The position numbers and the translations under genes are program-made. From positions 1 to 6,168 of the forward strand of contig JAGYLT010000146.1 in NCBI GenBank assembly GCA_018400545.1: a stretch of DNA of 6,168 nt, given 5' to 3'. Under the pieces are notes generated by a model. That model worked only from the letters and a program-made list of their open reading frames with translations. It did not search any database and was not told the origin of the DNA. The stretch comes from Bacteroidales bacterium (GTDB lineage: Bacteria; Bacteroidota; Bacteroidia; Bacteroidales; 4484-276). Below, piece by piece: positions 1-6,168 of the stretch (its first letter is position 1; the number at the start of each line of letters is the position of its first letter).

Positions 1-1944
1 GGCATTCACCGCCAGGCTCGCCTCGCCAAGCTGATCATTATCAAGCATTTTACCAATATCCAATTTATTAAGCGAAAGCTGCACTGCGAAAGTATCATTT
101 TGCTGTTGGATTTCCCGTGCAAATAAAGCCTTTGCATTTATCGCTCCAAAATCCGTATCCAGTGACAAATCCACCTCACCCCCGGCCATCGAACCCTTTG
201 CATCCATCTTACCTGAAATACTGTACGGAAGATTGATGCCTGAAGGGATGGCTGCACCGAGGATTGCCATTAAATCAGATTTGCCGGTTCGGAGGGTATC
301 GAAACGTAAATCGAAAAACATATCACCGGGACGCATAAGATTATTCAACAGCCCCGAGACCAGCAGTTTAGTCCGGTCGAGGGCGGTAACTTCCAACTTC
401 TCCAGCATCAAACTATCCACTTTGCCTTTTGCTTTTAGTTTTATGCTGATTGGCTTTTGCCGCATTTCAGCAAACACAGAATCCGGTAACTGTGATGCAG
501 CAAACAGCGCAATCAAACCAGGTTTTAAATTTTCAAGCTTCAGATTGATGTCCACGTTTACATCTCCGGGTTCGGAAAAAGCCAGGTTAAAATTCTGATA
601 GTCTGCAGCTATATCTCCGCCGAATTCAGTTTCGTTGAGCCTGACCATAAGCCCTTTTACCGTAGCCTGTTCAGAGGAAAGACTTGCATCGAGCCGAAGA
701 TGATCGAGGTCCAGTCCGCTTTTTTCCTTCATGGCCACCTGCCTGATTTGTACTGCAGCAGCGGAATCCGACAGGATCACATTTTCAATATCGATGTTGA
801 TATTTTCAAAATGCAGGTGGGCAAAATCCACTCCGGATTCCACCGGTGGGGCATGCACATCATCAAACCCAACTTCCAAATCTTCAAAGTTCACCTTTTC
901 CACTTCGATGCTCCAGCCGGGAAGAAAGACAAAAGCCGGAACTGTATTTTCTTCCGGGAGTTTTTGTGTGGTAAATTCAACCGCTTCGGAAGCTATGGTA
1001 TCAGAAGCAAGCTCAAAAAACGCTTTCGTTTTTGCAATTTCTATATTTTCCACAACAAGCTGCTTTCCGGGAAGGTCGGTTTCTCCGGGCTCTATCAGCA
1101 TATAGCCAGTTTCATAATTCAACTTCATTTTAGAACTGCGGTCGAAATAATCGATTTTCACGTTCTCCAGCAACAACGCATCCAGCCCTACCTGTGGAAG
1201 TACTGAGGCCGGCTCAGTGGATTTTTCTGTTTCATCCGAATCCACATCATCGGCTTCAGCAGTTTTTTGCTGCTCCACATTCCATTGTACAACGGTGGCA
1301 TAGGTATCCGCCAGCTCAACCCGATCGACCATCAAAGCCGGCCCGGCAAGGTCCAGATCATCGAGGGTGATTTCCAGGTTTCCAAGATTGAGTTTCGCAT
1401 CCATGCCAAGGGTTTCATCCAGGAAAACGGCATCGATATCCTCAAGATTAATTTTGTCGATGCTGATTTCCCAGGGTTCAGCCGGAATGGTATCTGTTTT
1501 AGCAGCCGTATCCGGTTCAGATGCAAAGGCTTCCAACAGAAAGTTGAAATTGAAATCTTCGCCGGGCGGCCCGCGCCTGACGTTTGCCCTGAAGTTTTCG
1601 AGAGAAAAATACCTGACCTGCACCTGACGGTTAATCAGCCTGAGCAGACTTGCATCCGCCTTTAATGCGCCGAGATAAAGCAGGGTGTCTCCGGTTTGTC
1701 CGGGAATATATAAATCACGAATTTGCAACGTGTTAGGAATGGCAACCATCACACTGCCAACCTGTACTTCAACACCAAAATCTTCACTGATTCGGGTGGC
1801 GATTTTTTGTGTGAGCCAGGTTTGCACGGCGGGAATATTCAGCAAAGCAACCAGCACAAAAATCAACAGCAAAATCACACCCAGTATTTTTGAGCTGACG
1901 CGCATTAGCCTGAACAATATGTGTGGTTTTTTCTTTGAATGCAT
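1..1944 (-). CDS. tamB: TamB-family (AsmA-like) envelope translocation/assembly protein, N-terminal 648 residues; 3' end beyond window
   Basis: The minus-strand frame is open without a stop from the ATG at 1942-1944 to base 1, so only the N-terminal part is present. Residues 1-19 are basic (MHSKKKPHILFRLMR...). Residues about 20-37 form one hydrophobic segment (ILGVILLLIFVLVALLNI), a signal anchor in the inner membrane. Next comes the Bacteroidota TamB pattern: PAVQTWLTQKIATRIS, a 'GDTLLYLGAL' stretch near residue 75, 'FNFNFLLEAF' near 120, and then alternating beta-strand repeats (for example DLDLAGPALMVDRVEL) typical of the lipid-transfer groove of AsmA/TamB proteins. An acidic, low-complexity linker lies at about residues 223-250. 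The conserved C-terminal TamB (DUF490) domain would lie off the left edge. Members are usually more than 1,300 residues long, so over half is probably missing. Known family role: envelope biogenesis, by outer-membrane protein assembly or phospholipid transport. A second in-frame ATG at 1903-1905 would shorten it by 13 residues; I prefer the upstream one because it keeps the basic N-terminus. A different AsmA-like subfamily remains possible. Confidence 0.85.
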   Translation of the reverse strand, partial: MHSKKKPHILFRLMRVSSKILGVILLLIFVLVALLNIPAVQTWLTQKIATRISEDFGVEVQVGSVMVAIPNTLQIRDLYIPGQTGDTLLYLGALKADASLLRLINRQVQVRYFSLENFRANVRRGPPGEDFNFNFLLEAFASEPDTAAKTDTIPAEPWEISIDKINLEDIDAVFLDETLGMDAKLNLGNLEITLDDLDLAGPALMVDRVELADTYATVVQWNVEQQKTAEADDVDSDETEKSTEPASVLPQVGLDALLLENVKIDYFDRSSKMKLNYETGYMLIEPGETDLPGKQLVVENIEIAKTKAFFELASDTIASEAVEFTTQKLPEENTVPAFVFLPGWSIEVEKVNFEDLEVGFDDVHAPPVESGVDFAHLHFENINIDIENVILSDSAAAVQIRQVAMKEKSGLDLDHLRLDASLSSEQATVKGLMVRLNETEFGGDIAADYQNFNLAFSEPGDVNVDINLKLENLKPGLIALFAASQLPDSVFAEMRQKPISIKLKAKGKVDSLMLEKLEVTALDRTKLLVSGLLNNLMRPGDMFFDLRFDTLRTGKSDLMAILGAAIPSGINLPYSISGKMDAKGSMAGGEVDLSLDTDFGAINAKALFAREIQQQNDTFAVQLSLNKLDIGKMLDNDQLGEASLAVNA

Positions 1945-1984
1945 GCAGTAAGAAACCAAATGTTGAATGCATGGTTTAATCCGG

Positions 1985-1992
1985 CAAAAGTA
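1985..1992 (-). promoter_or_regulatory. Candidate Bacteroidota -7 box (TACTTTTG) for the tamB-like gene
   Basis: Read on the minus strand the octamer is TACTTTTG, a full match to the phylum's TAnnTTTG -7 consensus, and it lies 40 bases before the ATG of the tamB-like gene. I found no TTG at the usual distance upstream; the nearest TTTTG is about 29 bases away, which is too far. The call therefore rests on the -7 box and its position. The box overlaps a short inverted repeat (GCAAAA at 1984-1989, TTTTGC at 1996-2001). Confidence 0.45.
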
Positions 1993-2104
1993 CGGTTTTG
2001 CATTTTTAGACGGAATAGCTGCAAAATAAATTATAGCTTCCGGAATTTGAAACATACAATTTTAATTATCAACGAGATAGTATGTTTACTTTTGAAAAGA
2101 TTTG

Positions 2105-2134
2105 TTGAAGCAACTGTTTTATATATTATTTTTG
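2105..2134 (+). promoter_or_regulatory. Candidate Bacteroidota promoter for the coiled-coil/CHAD operon
   Basis: TTG at 2105-2107, a 19-base spacer, then TATTTTTG at 2127-2134 matches the TTG-N19-TAnnTTTG promoter form used by the Bacteroidota housekeeping sigma factor. Transcription would start near 2140, giving a leader of about 40 bases before the ATG at 2181. A second -7-like octamer, TACTTTTG, lies at 2087-2094 but lacks a well-placed TTG, so it is the weaker alternative. The call comes from motif matching in AT-rich DNA, where chance matches are common. Confidence 0.5.
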
Positions 2135-2180
2135 TATTCATTTTAAACCTGATTAAATCACAAACAAGAAAATTCCAGGA

Positions 2181-2720
2181 ATGAAAAGCGAAGAAAAATC
2201 TGATCATATTACCAATCCGGAATCGGATAATAAAAAATCTGATTTCGAAAAATATATTGAGGATACGCTGGAGGATGCCGACATGAAGCCGGACGAAGAT
2301 TTGAGTGAAGAACAGATTAAAGAAGTAATCAACAAACGCGATGGCAATATCGAATCGCTCGCCCCATCCACAAAGCAGATTGCAGAAATCATCTCACAAA
2401 ACGAGTTGATTGAACAGGCCAAACAGGAGCGCGTGCGGGCTATCCTCGATAAGCAGATCAGGGTTTATGAACGCAAATCGGAAATCCTGGAGCGTCTCGA
2501 AAAAGAAATGGCCACGCTTAAAACAAAAGCAAAGGTTTCGAAGGCAGCATTAAAAAAAGCAAAAGCGGTGAAGCTGGAAAAAAGGGTGGTTGGGCTGATT
2601 AAAACTGACATAGGTTATCTTAATGAAGCCATGGACAGGTGCAGGGAAATGATGAAAAAGGAAAAAAAGGACATCAAAAGAATTGCATCACTCATTAACC
2701 TGCTTGATTCGGCTACCTAA
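2181..2720 (+). CDS. Small charged coiled-coil protein of unknown function, upstream partner of CHAD gene
   Basis: This is a 179-residue protein that I do not recognise as a named family. Residues 1-60 are strongly acidic and probably disordered (runs of E, D, S and N). Residues about 62-112 look helical with heptad-like spacing (KQIAEIISQNELIEQAKQER, then YERKSEILERLEKEM), a likely coiled coil. Residues about 113-135 are rich in Lys and Ala (KTKAKVSKAALKKAKAVKLE). The tail (about 136-179) is a further amphipathic helix with the only cysteine, C154. No signal peptide or membrane segment is visible, so it is probably cytoplasmic. The ATG at 2181 is directly preceded by AGGA, too close to be an ideal ribosome site. 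The gene ends 16 bases before the CHAD start on the same strand, with a promoter candidate only upstream of it, so the two are likely co-transcribed. The acidic-then-basic layout could suit binding a polyanion such as polyphosphate or DNA, but that is inference from composition and neighbourhood. Confidence 0.8.
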   Translation: MKSEEKSDHITNPESDNKKSDFEKYIEDTLEDADMKPDEDLSEEQIKEVINKRDGNIESLAPSTKQIAEIISQNELIEQAKQERVRAILDKQIRVYERKSEILERLEKEMATLKTKAKVSKAALKKAKAVKLEKRVVGLIKTDIGYLNEAMDRCREMMKKEKKDIKRIASLINLLDSAT

Positions 2721-2736
2721 AAAACTGCCTGAAACC

Positions 2737-3618
2737 ATGGAAGCATCTCAAAACGAACAAAACCTGGCGATATACAATTTCCTCGAAACGCAATTGCAGC
2801 TTTTTAAAGGGCACTTCCTCATTACCCAGGCATCGATGGACGAAGAAGCCATCCACCAGATGCGGGTTGCCATCAAAAGGATCAGAACCATCCAGAAGTT
2901 AAAAAAGCATATTCATTTTCCAACCATCATCGACCAGGACCAGTATAAAAGCATCAAAATCATTTTTGCCGATTCCGGCAAACTACGGGATTTGCAAATC
3001 CAGCAATCGCTGTTGAGCAATTTCAGAAAATCGCTAAAATTCACCTTTTTTGAGCTTAACACTTTCCTGAACACCCGCGAAAAGGAACTCACCGAAGATC
3101 TCAATCAAACCATCAGCAAAACAGATTTCAGCAGGTTTCTTGACATTCCCGAACCCACCGAATCGGTAGAGGATATCAGCGATAAATCAAACCTGGAAAC
3201 CGAAAGCCTGGATTTTCTGAAAAAGAAAATTGCAAACATCTACAAACTCATCTTTACTCTTGATGAAGATGAACATGTGCACGATTTGCGCAAGCAGGCA
3301 AAGCAGTTATTTTTTATTCTGCAGTTTCTGAAAACCCATTTCCCTGAAAGCGAAGTTTCCGGTTACAGCCTGAAAACCCTGAAAAATGTTGGAGAGAAAA
3401 TTGGCGACTGGAACGACCGGGATGTTTTCAATGTGATGCTATCCGGTTTCATCAGTGACAGGACTGATGATTTTCTGCTGCAAAGCCCTGAATACCGGAT
3501 ACTGCAATATGTACTTCAGGACGAAAAAACGAAATTGCTGGAGGGCATCGATGTAGAGCTGTACCTGGAATTGATGATCCTGAAGTCGATACTTGAGGAG
3601 GAAGTTACGGTTTCCTGA
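2737..3618 (+). CDS. CHAD-domain protein (conserved histidine alpha-helical domain), probable polyphosphate-binding protein
   Basis: This is a 293-residue, all-helical protein with both halves of the CHAD signature. Repeat 1 has AIHQMRVAIKRIRT, with H40, R43, K47, R48 and R50, followed by the LRDL motif (R84, D85). Repeat 2 has HVHDLRKQAKQL, with H182, R185, K186 and K189, followed by KIGDWNDRDVF at about 222-232, matching the usual 'LG-x-x-N-D' segment. These conserved His, Arg and Lys residues line a basic channel. Characterised CHAD proteins bind inorganic polyphosphate and gather at polyphosphate granules; whether this one does is inferred. No CYTH domain is fused and no polyphosphate kinase lies in the window. 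I chose the ATG at 2737. The frame is open further upstream to a TTG at 2683, but that would overlap the preceding gene by 38 bases and add 18 residues (through LPET) that do not look like CHAD. There is no signal peptide, so a cytoplasmic location is expected. The gene converges with the kinase gene, leaving 32 bases between them. Confidence 0.9.
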   Translation: MEASQNEQNLAIYNFLETQLQLFKGHFLITQASMDEEAIHQMRVAIKRIRTIQKLKKHIHFPTIIDQDQYKSIKIIFADSGKLRDLQIQQSLLSNFRKSLKFTFFELNTFLNTREKELTEDLNQTISKTDFSRFLDIPEPTESVEDISDKSNLETESLDFLKKKIANIYKLIFTLDEDEHVHDLRKQAKQLFFILQFLKTHFPESEVSGYSLKTLKNVGEKIGDWNDRDVFNVMLSGFISDRTDDFLLQSPEYRILQYVLQDEKTKLLEGIDVELYLELMILKSILEEEVTVS

Positions 3619-3650
3619 ATAATTCAACCCACCGAAACCTCAAAACCGGA

Positions 3651-5990
3651 TTATTGCCCCGTCTTCTGATGTTTGCCTTTCAGCGCATCATCAATAAAAG
3701 CAAGCAGTTTTTTCTTTTTAAAGGGTTTAGCAATGTAACCTGTGCAACCACCAGCGAGGTAGGTGTTTTTTTGTGAAACCAGTGCATTGGCCGTAACCGC
3801 TAAAATGGGCGTGTCTTTATAAAGCGGAATTTGCCTGATTATAGATACAGCCTCCAGTCCGTTCATCCCTGAGCCCAGGTTGATGTCCATCAGGATCAAA
3901 TCATACTGTTGCTGCTTCACCATTTCAAGGGCAGTTTCAGCATCTTTGGCTGTGAAGAGATCATAGGATCCCTTCAGGAAAATTTTTACAAATTGCTGAT
4001 GGTCGGTATCATCTTCCACATATAAAATTTTAGGGATGTTATCACTTTGTGTAGATTTTTTTTCGGGAACATCATGGCCCACCTTTTCCATGCCTGCAAG
4101 CGATTGGTTGCCATGAACGGGGATGTAAATGATAAATTTAGTGCCCTTACCATGTTCGCTTTTCATTTCGATGTGTCCGTCGAGCAAATCCACATAACGT
4201 TTGGTGATATAAAGCCCAAGACCCATGCCCTCGTATGGCCGGTTATAGCCTTCATCAGCCTGCCTGAAAGCGTGATAAATCACAGCGGCTTTTTCTTCAG
4301 GGATACCAATTCCGGTATCGGCCACCGAAACCACAAAACAATCAACACCTTTAACCTGCGATCTGGAAAGCCCTACGGTGATTCCACCGGTTTCGGTATA
4401 TTTTACGGAATTGTTCAGCAGGTTATTCAAAGCCTGGGTAAGCAAAATCTGGTCAATTTCTGCGATGGCCTCATTCACCTCAAGCTTTTGGTTCAGGTAA
4501 AGGTTCTTCTCATCCGCTTCCGAAACATAGGATTCACAGGAATTTTCGATGATATGAATCAGGTTGACATTCTTCTTGTTGACCTTTAACCGGTTTGCAT
4601 CCAGCACCGCCAGGTCGATGATGAGATTGAATGTGTTGAGGATACGAACTGAGCTTTTGAAAATGGTTTGTGCAAAATCGCGGTATTCCGGTTCTTCAAG
4701 CGAGTCCATCAATATTTCGGCAAACCCCTGTATTCCGTTCAGGGGCGTCCTCAACTCGTGGCTCATGGTGGACAGAAAATTACTTTTCATCTGGTTCATA
4801 TCCTGGGCATGCTTTTTAGCTGCCTTCAGCTCAGCTTCCACTTTTTTTCGCGCACTGATATCCCGCAGAATGCCAACCGCATTCCATTTACCATGAATAT
4901 TTATGGAAGAAAGCGACAACTCAACATCAACAAGCTTTCCATCTTTACGCCGGGCCTCCAGTTCAGTAATTTTACCAATCGCATTTCCTTCACCGGTTTC
5001 CAGAAATTTTGCAAAACCCTTCTTATGATCCTTCAGGTATTTTTCGGGCGCCAAAAGCTCATGCAGGTTTTCGCCCAAAATTTCATCACTCGTATATTGA
5101 AACATTTCGGTGGCTGCATTATTCCAAAAAGAAACCTTACCCTGATGATCGATCAGGATGATGGCATCTTTTGCCGCATTTGATATTTTGTTAAATTTTT
5201 CCTCACTCAGCCGGATATCCTCAATAGCCTTTTTTCTTGCTGTGATATCCCTGATTGCTACTACCCTTACATCATGTCCATTGTACACAATGTTTTTACC
5301 TTCCTGCTCCACCGGAAATACTGTCCCATCCTTACGTATAGCACGAGTTTCATAGGGTTTTGTTGAACCGCTTAAAGCATTTTCAAGCGTGATTTTAATA
5401 TCTTCGGGGTAGATTAACTTTTCCAGCACATTTTTATTTACAAGTTCTTCCCTTTTGTAGCCAAATATCTTACAAAACGATAAATTGCAGTCGATCACAG
5501 TGCCTTTTTCGTGAATTACAATGCCTTCGAAGGTGAGTTCCGAGAGACTTTTATACCGTTTTTCACTCTGAATGATTTTCTCTTCTTTAAGGCGGTTCGC
5601 CCTCCTCTCGTCACGCAGGGCAAGCACATTTTTGATGGACACCGGCAACCGCTTGATGTGATTTTTCATGATGTAATCCCATGCCCCGATTTTCAGGCAT
5701 TCGATGGCTGTTTCTTCACTCAGGTGGCCCGTAACAAAAATAAAGGGCACATCGGGAATTGCCTTTTTGTGCAATTCCAATGCCTCAAGCCCGTCAATAT
5801 CGGGGAGCAGATAATCGCAAAGCACCACATCGGGATTAAACTTTTCAAGTGCCTGTTCAAAATCTTTTTTATTGTCAACGATTACAGTGGTACAATTCAG
5901 GTCGGATTTATCCAGGGTTGAAAAGATAATATTCTTGTCGATGGCGTTATCTTCTAATATCAGAACTTTTACCGGTATATCCTTTTCCAT
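3651..5990 (-). CDS. Hybrid sensor histidine kinase: REC-PAS-PAS-HisKA-HATPase-REC
   Basis: This 779-residue protein has no predicted membrane segment or signal peptide, so it is a soluble cytoplasmic kinase. Domains in order: receiver 1 (about 7-123; acidic pair E13/D14, phospho-acceptor D59 in LCDYLLPD, T87, K109); helical linker (124-145); PAS 1 (about 146-253); PAS 2 (about 264-383), each ending in a PAC-type 'RDI(T/S)ARKK' motif; HisKA (about 402-468, phospho-His H411 in SHELRTPLNG); HATPase (about 511-626; N box with N523 and N527, G1 box DTGIGIP at 558-564, G2 box GMGLGL at 588-593); and receiver 2 (about 654-770; E659-D661, D702 in LMDINL, T733, K755). All key catalytic residues are present, so it should autophosphorylate on H411 and pass phosphate to D702. 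Receiver 1 probably takes input from another kinase. There is no HPt or DNA-binding domain, so the final output protein must be encoded elsewhere. The start at 5988-5990 sits just before receiver 1 with an AT-rich, non-Shine-Dalgarno leader, normal for this phylum. The sensed signal cannot be told from the PAS sequences. Confidence 0.95.
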   Translation of the reverse strand: MEKDIPVKVLILEDNAIDKNIIFSTLDKSDLNCTTVIVDNKKDFEQALEKFNPDVVLCDYLLPDIDGLEALELHKKAIPDVPFIFVTGHLSEETAIECLKIGAWDYIMKNHIKRLPVSIKNVLALRDERRANRLKEEKIIQSEKRYKSLSELTFEGIVIHEKGTVIDCNLSFCKIFGYKREELVNKNVLEKLIYPEDIKITLENALSGSTKPYETRAIRKDGTVFPVEQEGKNIVYNGHDVRVVAIRDITARKKAIEDIRLSEEKFNKISNAAKDAIILIDHQGKVSFWNNAATEMFQYTSDEILGENLHELLAPEKYLKDHKKGFAKFLETGEGNAIGKITELEARRKDGKLVDVELSLSSINIHGKWNAVGILRDISARKKVEAELKAAKKHAQDMNQMKSNFLSTMSHELRTPLNGIQGFAEILMDSLEEPEYRDFAQTIFKSSVRILNTFNLIIDLAVLDANRLKVNKKNVNLIHIIENSCESYVSEADEKNLYLNQKLEVNEAIAEIDQILLTQALNNLLNNSVKYTETGGITVGLSRSQVKGVDCFVVSVADTGIGIPEEKAAVIYHAFRQADEGYNRPYEGMGLGLYITKRYVDLLDGHIEMKSEHGKGTKFIIYIPVHGNQSLAGMEKVGHDVPEKKSTQSDNIPKILYVEDDTDHQQFVKIFLKGSYDLFTAKDAETALEMVKQQQYDLILMDINLGSGMNGLEAVSIIRQIPLYKDTPILAVTANALVSQKNTYLAGGCTGYIAKPFKKKKLLAFIDDALKGKHQKTGQ

Positions 5991-6047
5991 AATTATTGAT
6001 TACTTTTCAGGGTTGTAGGGAAAACTCACCAATTCATTTTAGCCGCG

Positions 6048-6054
6048 CAAGGTA
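6048..6054 (-). promoter_or_regulatory. Weak candidate -7 box (TACCTTG) for the kinase gene
   Basis: On the minus strand this reads TACCTTG, one T short of the TAnnTTTG consensus, 57 bases before the kinase start codon. No TTG is found at the usual distance upstream; that position is covered by the inverted repeat at 6067-6087. It is the best promoter-like site I can find for the kinase, but support is thin. Confidence 0.2.
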
Positions 6055-6066
6055 ATAAAAATTTTA

Positions 6067-6087
6067 ACATAGTTTAAAACACTATGT
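6067..6087. repeat. Inverted repeat, 7-base arms with 7-base centre, upstream of the kinase gene
   Basis: The left arm ACATAGT (6067-6073) and right arm ACTATGT (6081-6087) are perfect reverse complements around the AT-rich centre TTAAAAC. The 14-base centre-to-centre spacing suits a dimeric DNA-binding protein more than a terminator, since the stem is AT-rich and no T-run follows on either strand. It lies 77-97 bases upstream of the kinase ATG, where an operator or activator site would be expected. No second copy was noticed in the window. Confidence 0.4.
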
Positions 6088-6168
6088 GAGATATTGCCTA
6101 GCCAAGCTTATACATAAAACGTAACTCACTAAATACCAACAACATGTATTTCTCTGATTTTTTTTTGA

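Noticed and set aside
233..1665. Several plus-strand open frames of 86-168 codons opposite the tamB-like gene
   Set aside because: They are antisense shadows. The minus-strand frame is continuously open and encodes a recognisable TamB-type protein, while these translations show no domain-like pattern.
1939..2184. Plus-strand open frame of 81 codons whose stop overlaps the start of the coiled-coil gene by ATGA, with a hydrophobic stretch near its end
   Set aside because: It begins inside the antisense start of the tamB-like gene, spans both promoter candidates, and its translation looks like AT-rich intergenic DNA. The neat ATGA overlap is the only point in its favour.
2683..2736. TTG start giving an 18-residue longer CHAD protein
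   Set aside because: It uses a rare start codon, overlaps the upstream gene, and adds residues unlike CHAD. The ATG at 2737 gives a normal-length domain.
3609..3639. Possible terminator between the convergent genes: GGTTTC (3609-3614) and GAAACC (3634-3639)
   Set aside because: There are only six paired bases around a 19-base loop, with no following T-run on either strand. Too weak to call a terminator.
4047..5921. Plus-strand open frames of up to 180 codons opposite the histidine kinase
   Set aside because: They lie wholly within the kinase gene, whose domains and catalytic motifs are unambiguous. They are complementary-strand artefacts.
6144..6168. ATG at 6144 opening a plus-strand frame (MYFSDFFL) that runs off the right edge
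   Set aside because: Eight codons, mostly a T-run, with no promoter match ahead of them. Nothing supports a gene start.

Overview
The window looks like chromosomal DNA of a Bacteroidota (Bacteroidetes) bacterium. The evidence is the TamB-type N-terminus, which follows the Bacteroidota pattern, the absence of classical Shine-Dalgarno sites before most starts, and upstream boxes that fit the phylum's TTG-N19-TAnnTTTG promoter consensus. Genus or species cannot be read from it. I see no mobile element, CRISPR array, tRNA or rRNA, and no sign of a broken gene.

Layout, left to right. (1) Positions 1-1944, minus strand: the first 648 codons of a large TamB/AsmA-like envelope protein. It is open through the left edge, so its C-terminal half lies outside the window. 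(2) Positions 1945-2180: a 236-base divergent intergenic region with a candidate promoter for each direction. (3) Positions 2181-2720 and 2737-3618, plus strand: a probable two-gene operon. It encodes a small, highly charged, coiled-coil protein of unknown function and a CHAD-domain protein, a family linked to polyphosphate. (4) Positions 3651-5990, minus strand, convergent with the operon: a 779-residue hybrid histidine kinase with the order receiver, PAS, PAS, HisKA, HATPase, receiver. (5) Positions 5991-6168: non-coding DNA upstream of the kinase, with a 7-7-7 inverted repeat that could be an operator.

The three transcription units do not form an obvious single pathway. The TamB-like protein belongs to outer-membrane and envelope biogenesis. 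The CHAD pair probably acts in the cytoplasm, perhaps at polyphosphate bodies. The kinase is a multi-step phosphorelay protein with no adjacent response regulator carrying an output domain, so its target is not visible here. The least described element is the small Lys-rich protein next to the CHAD gene.
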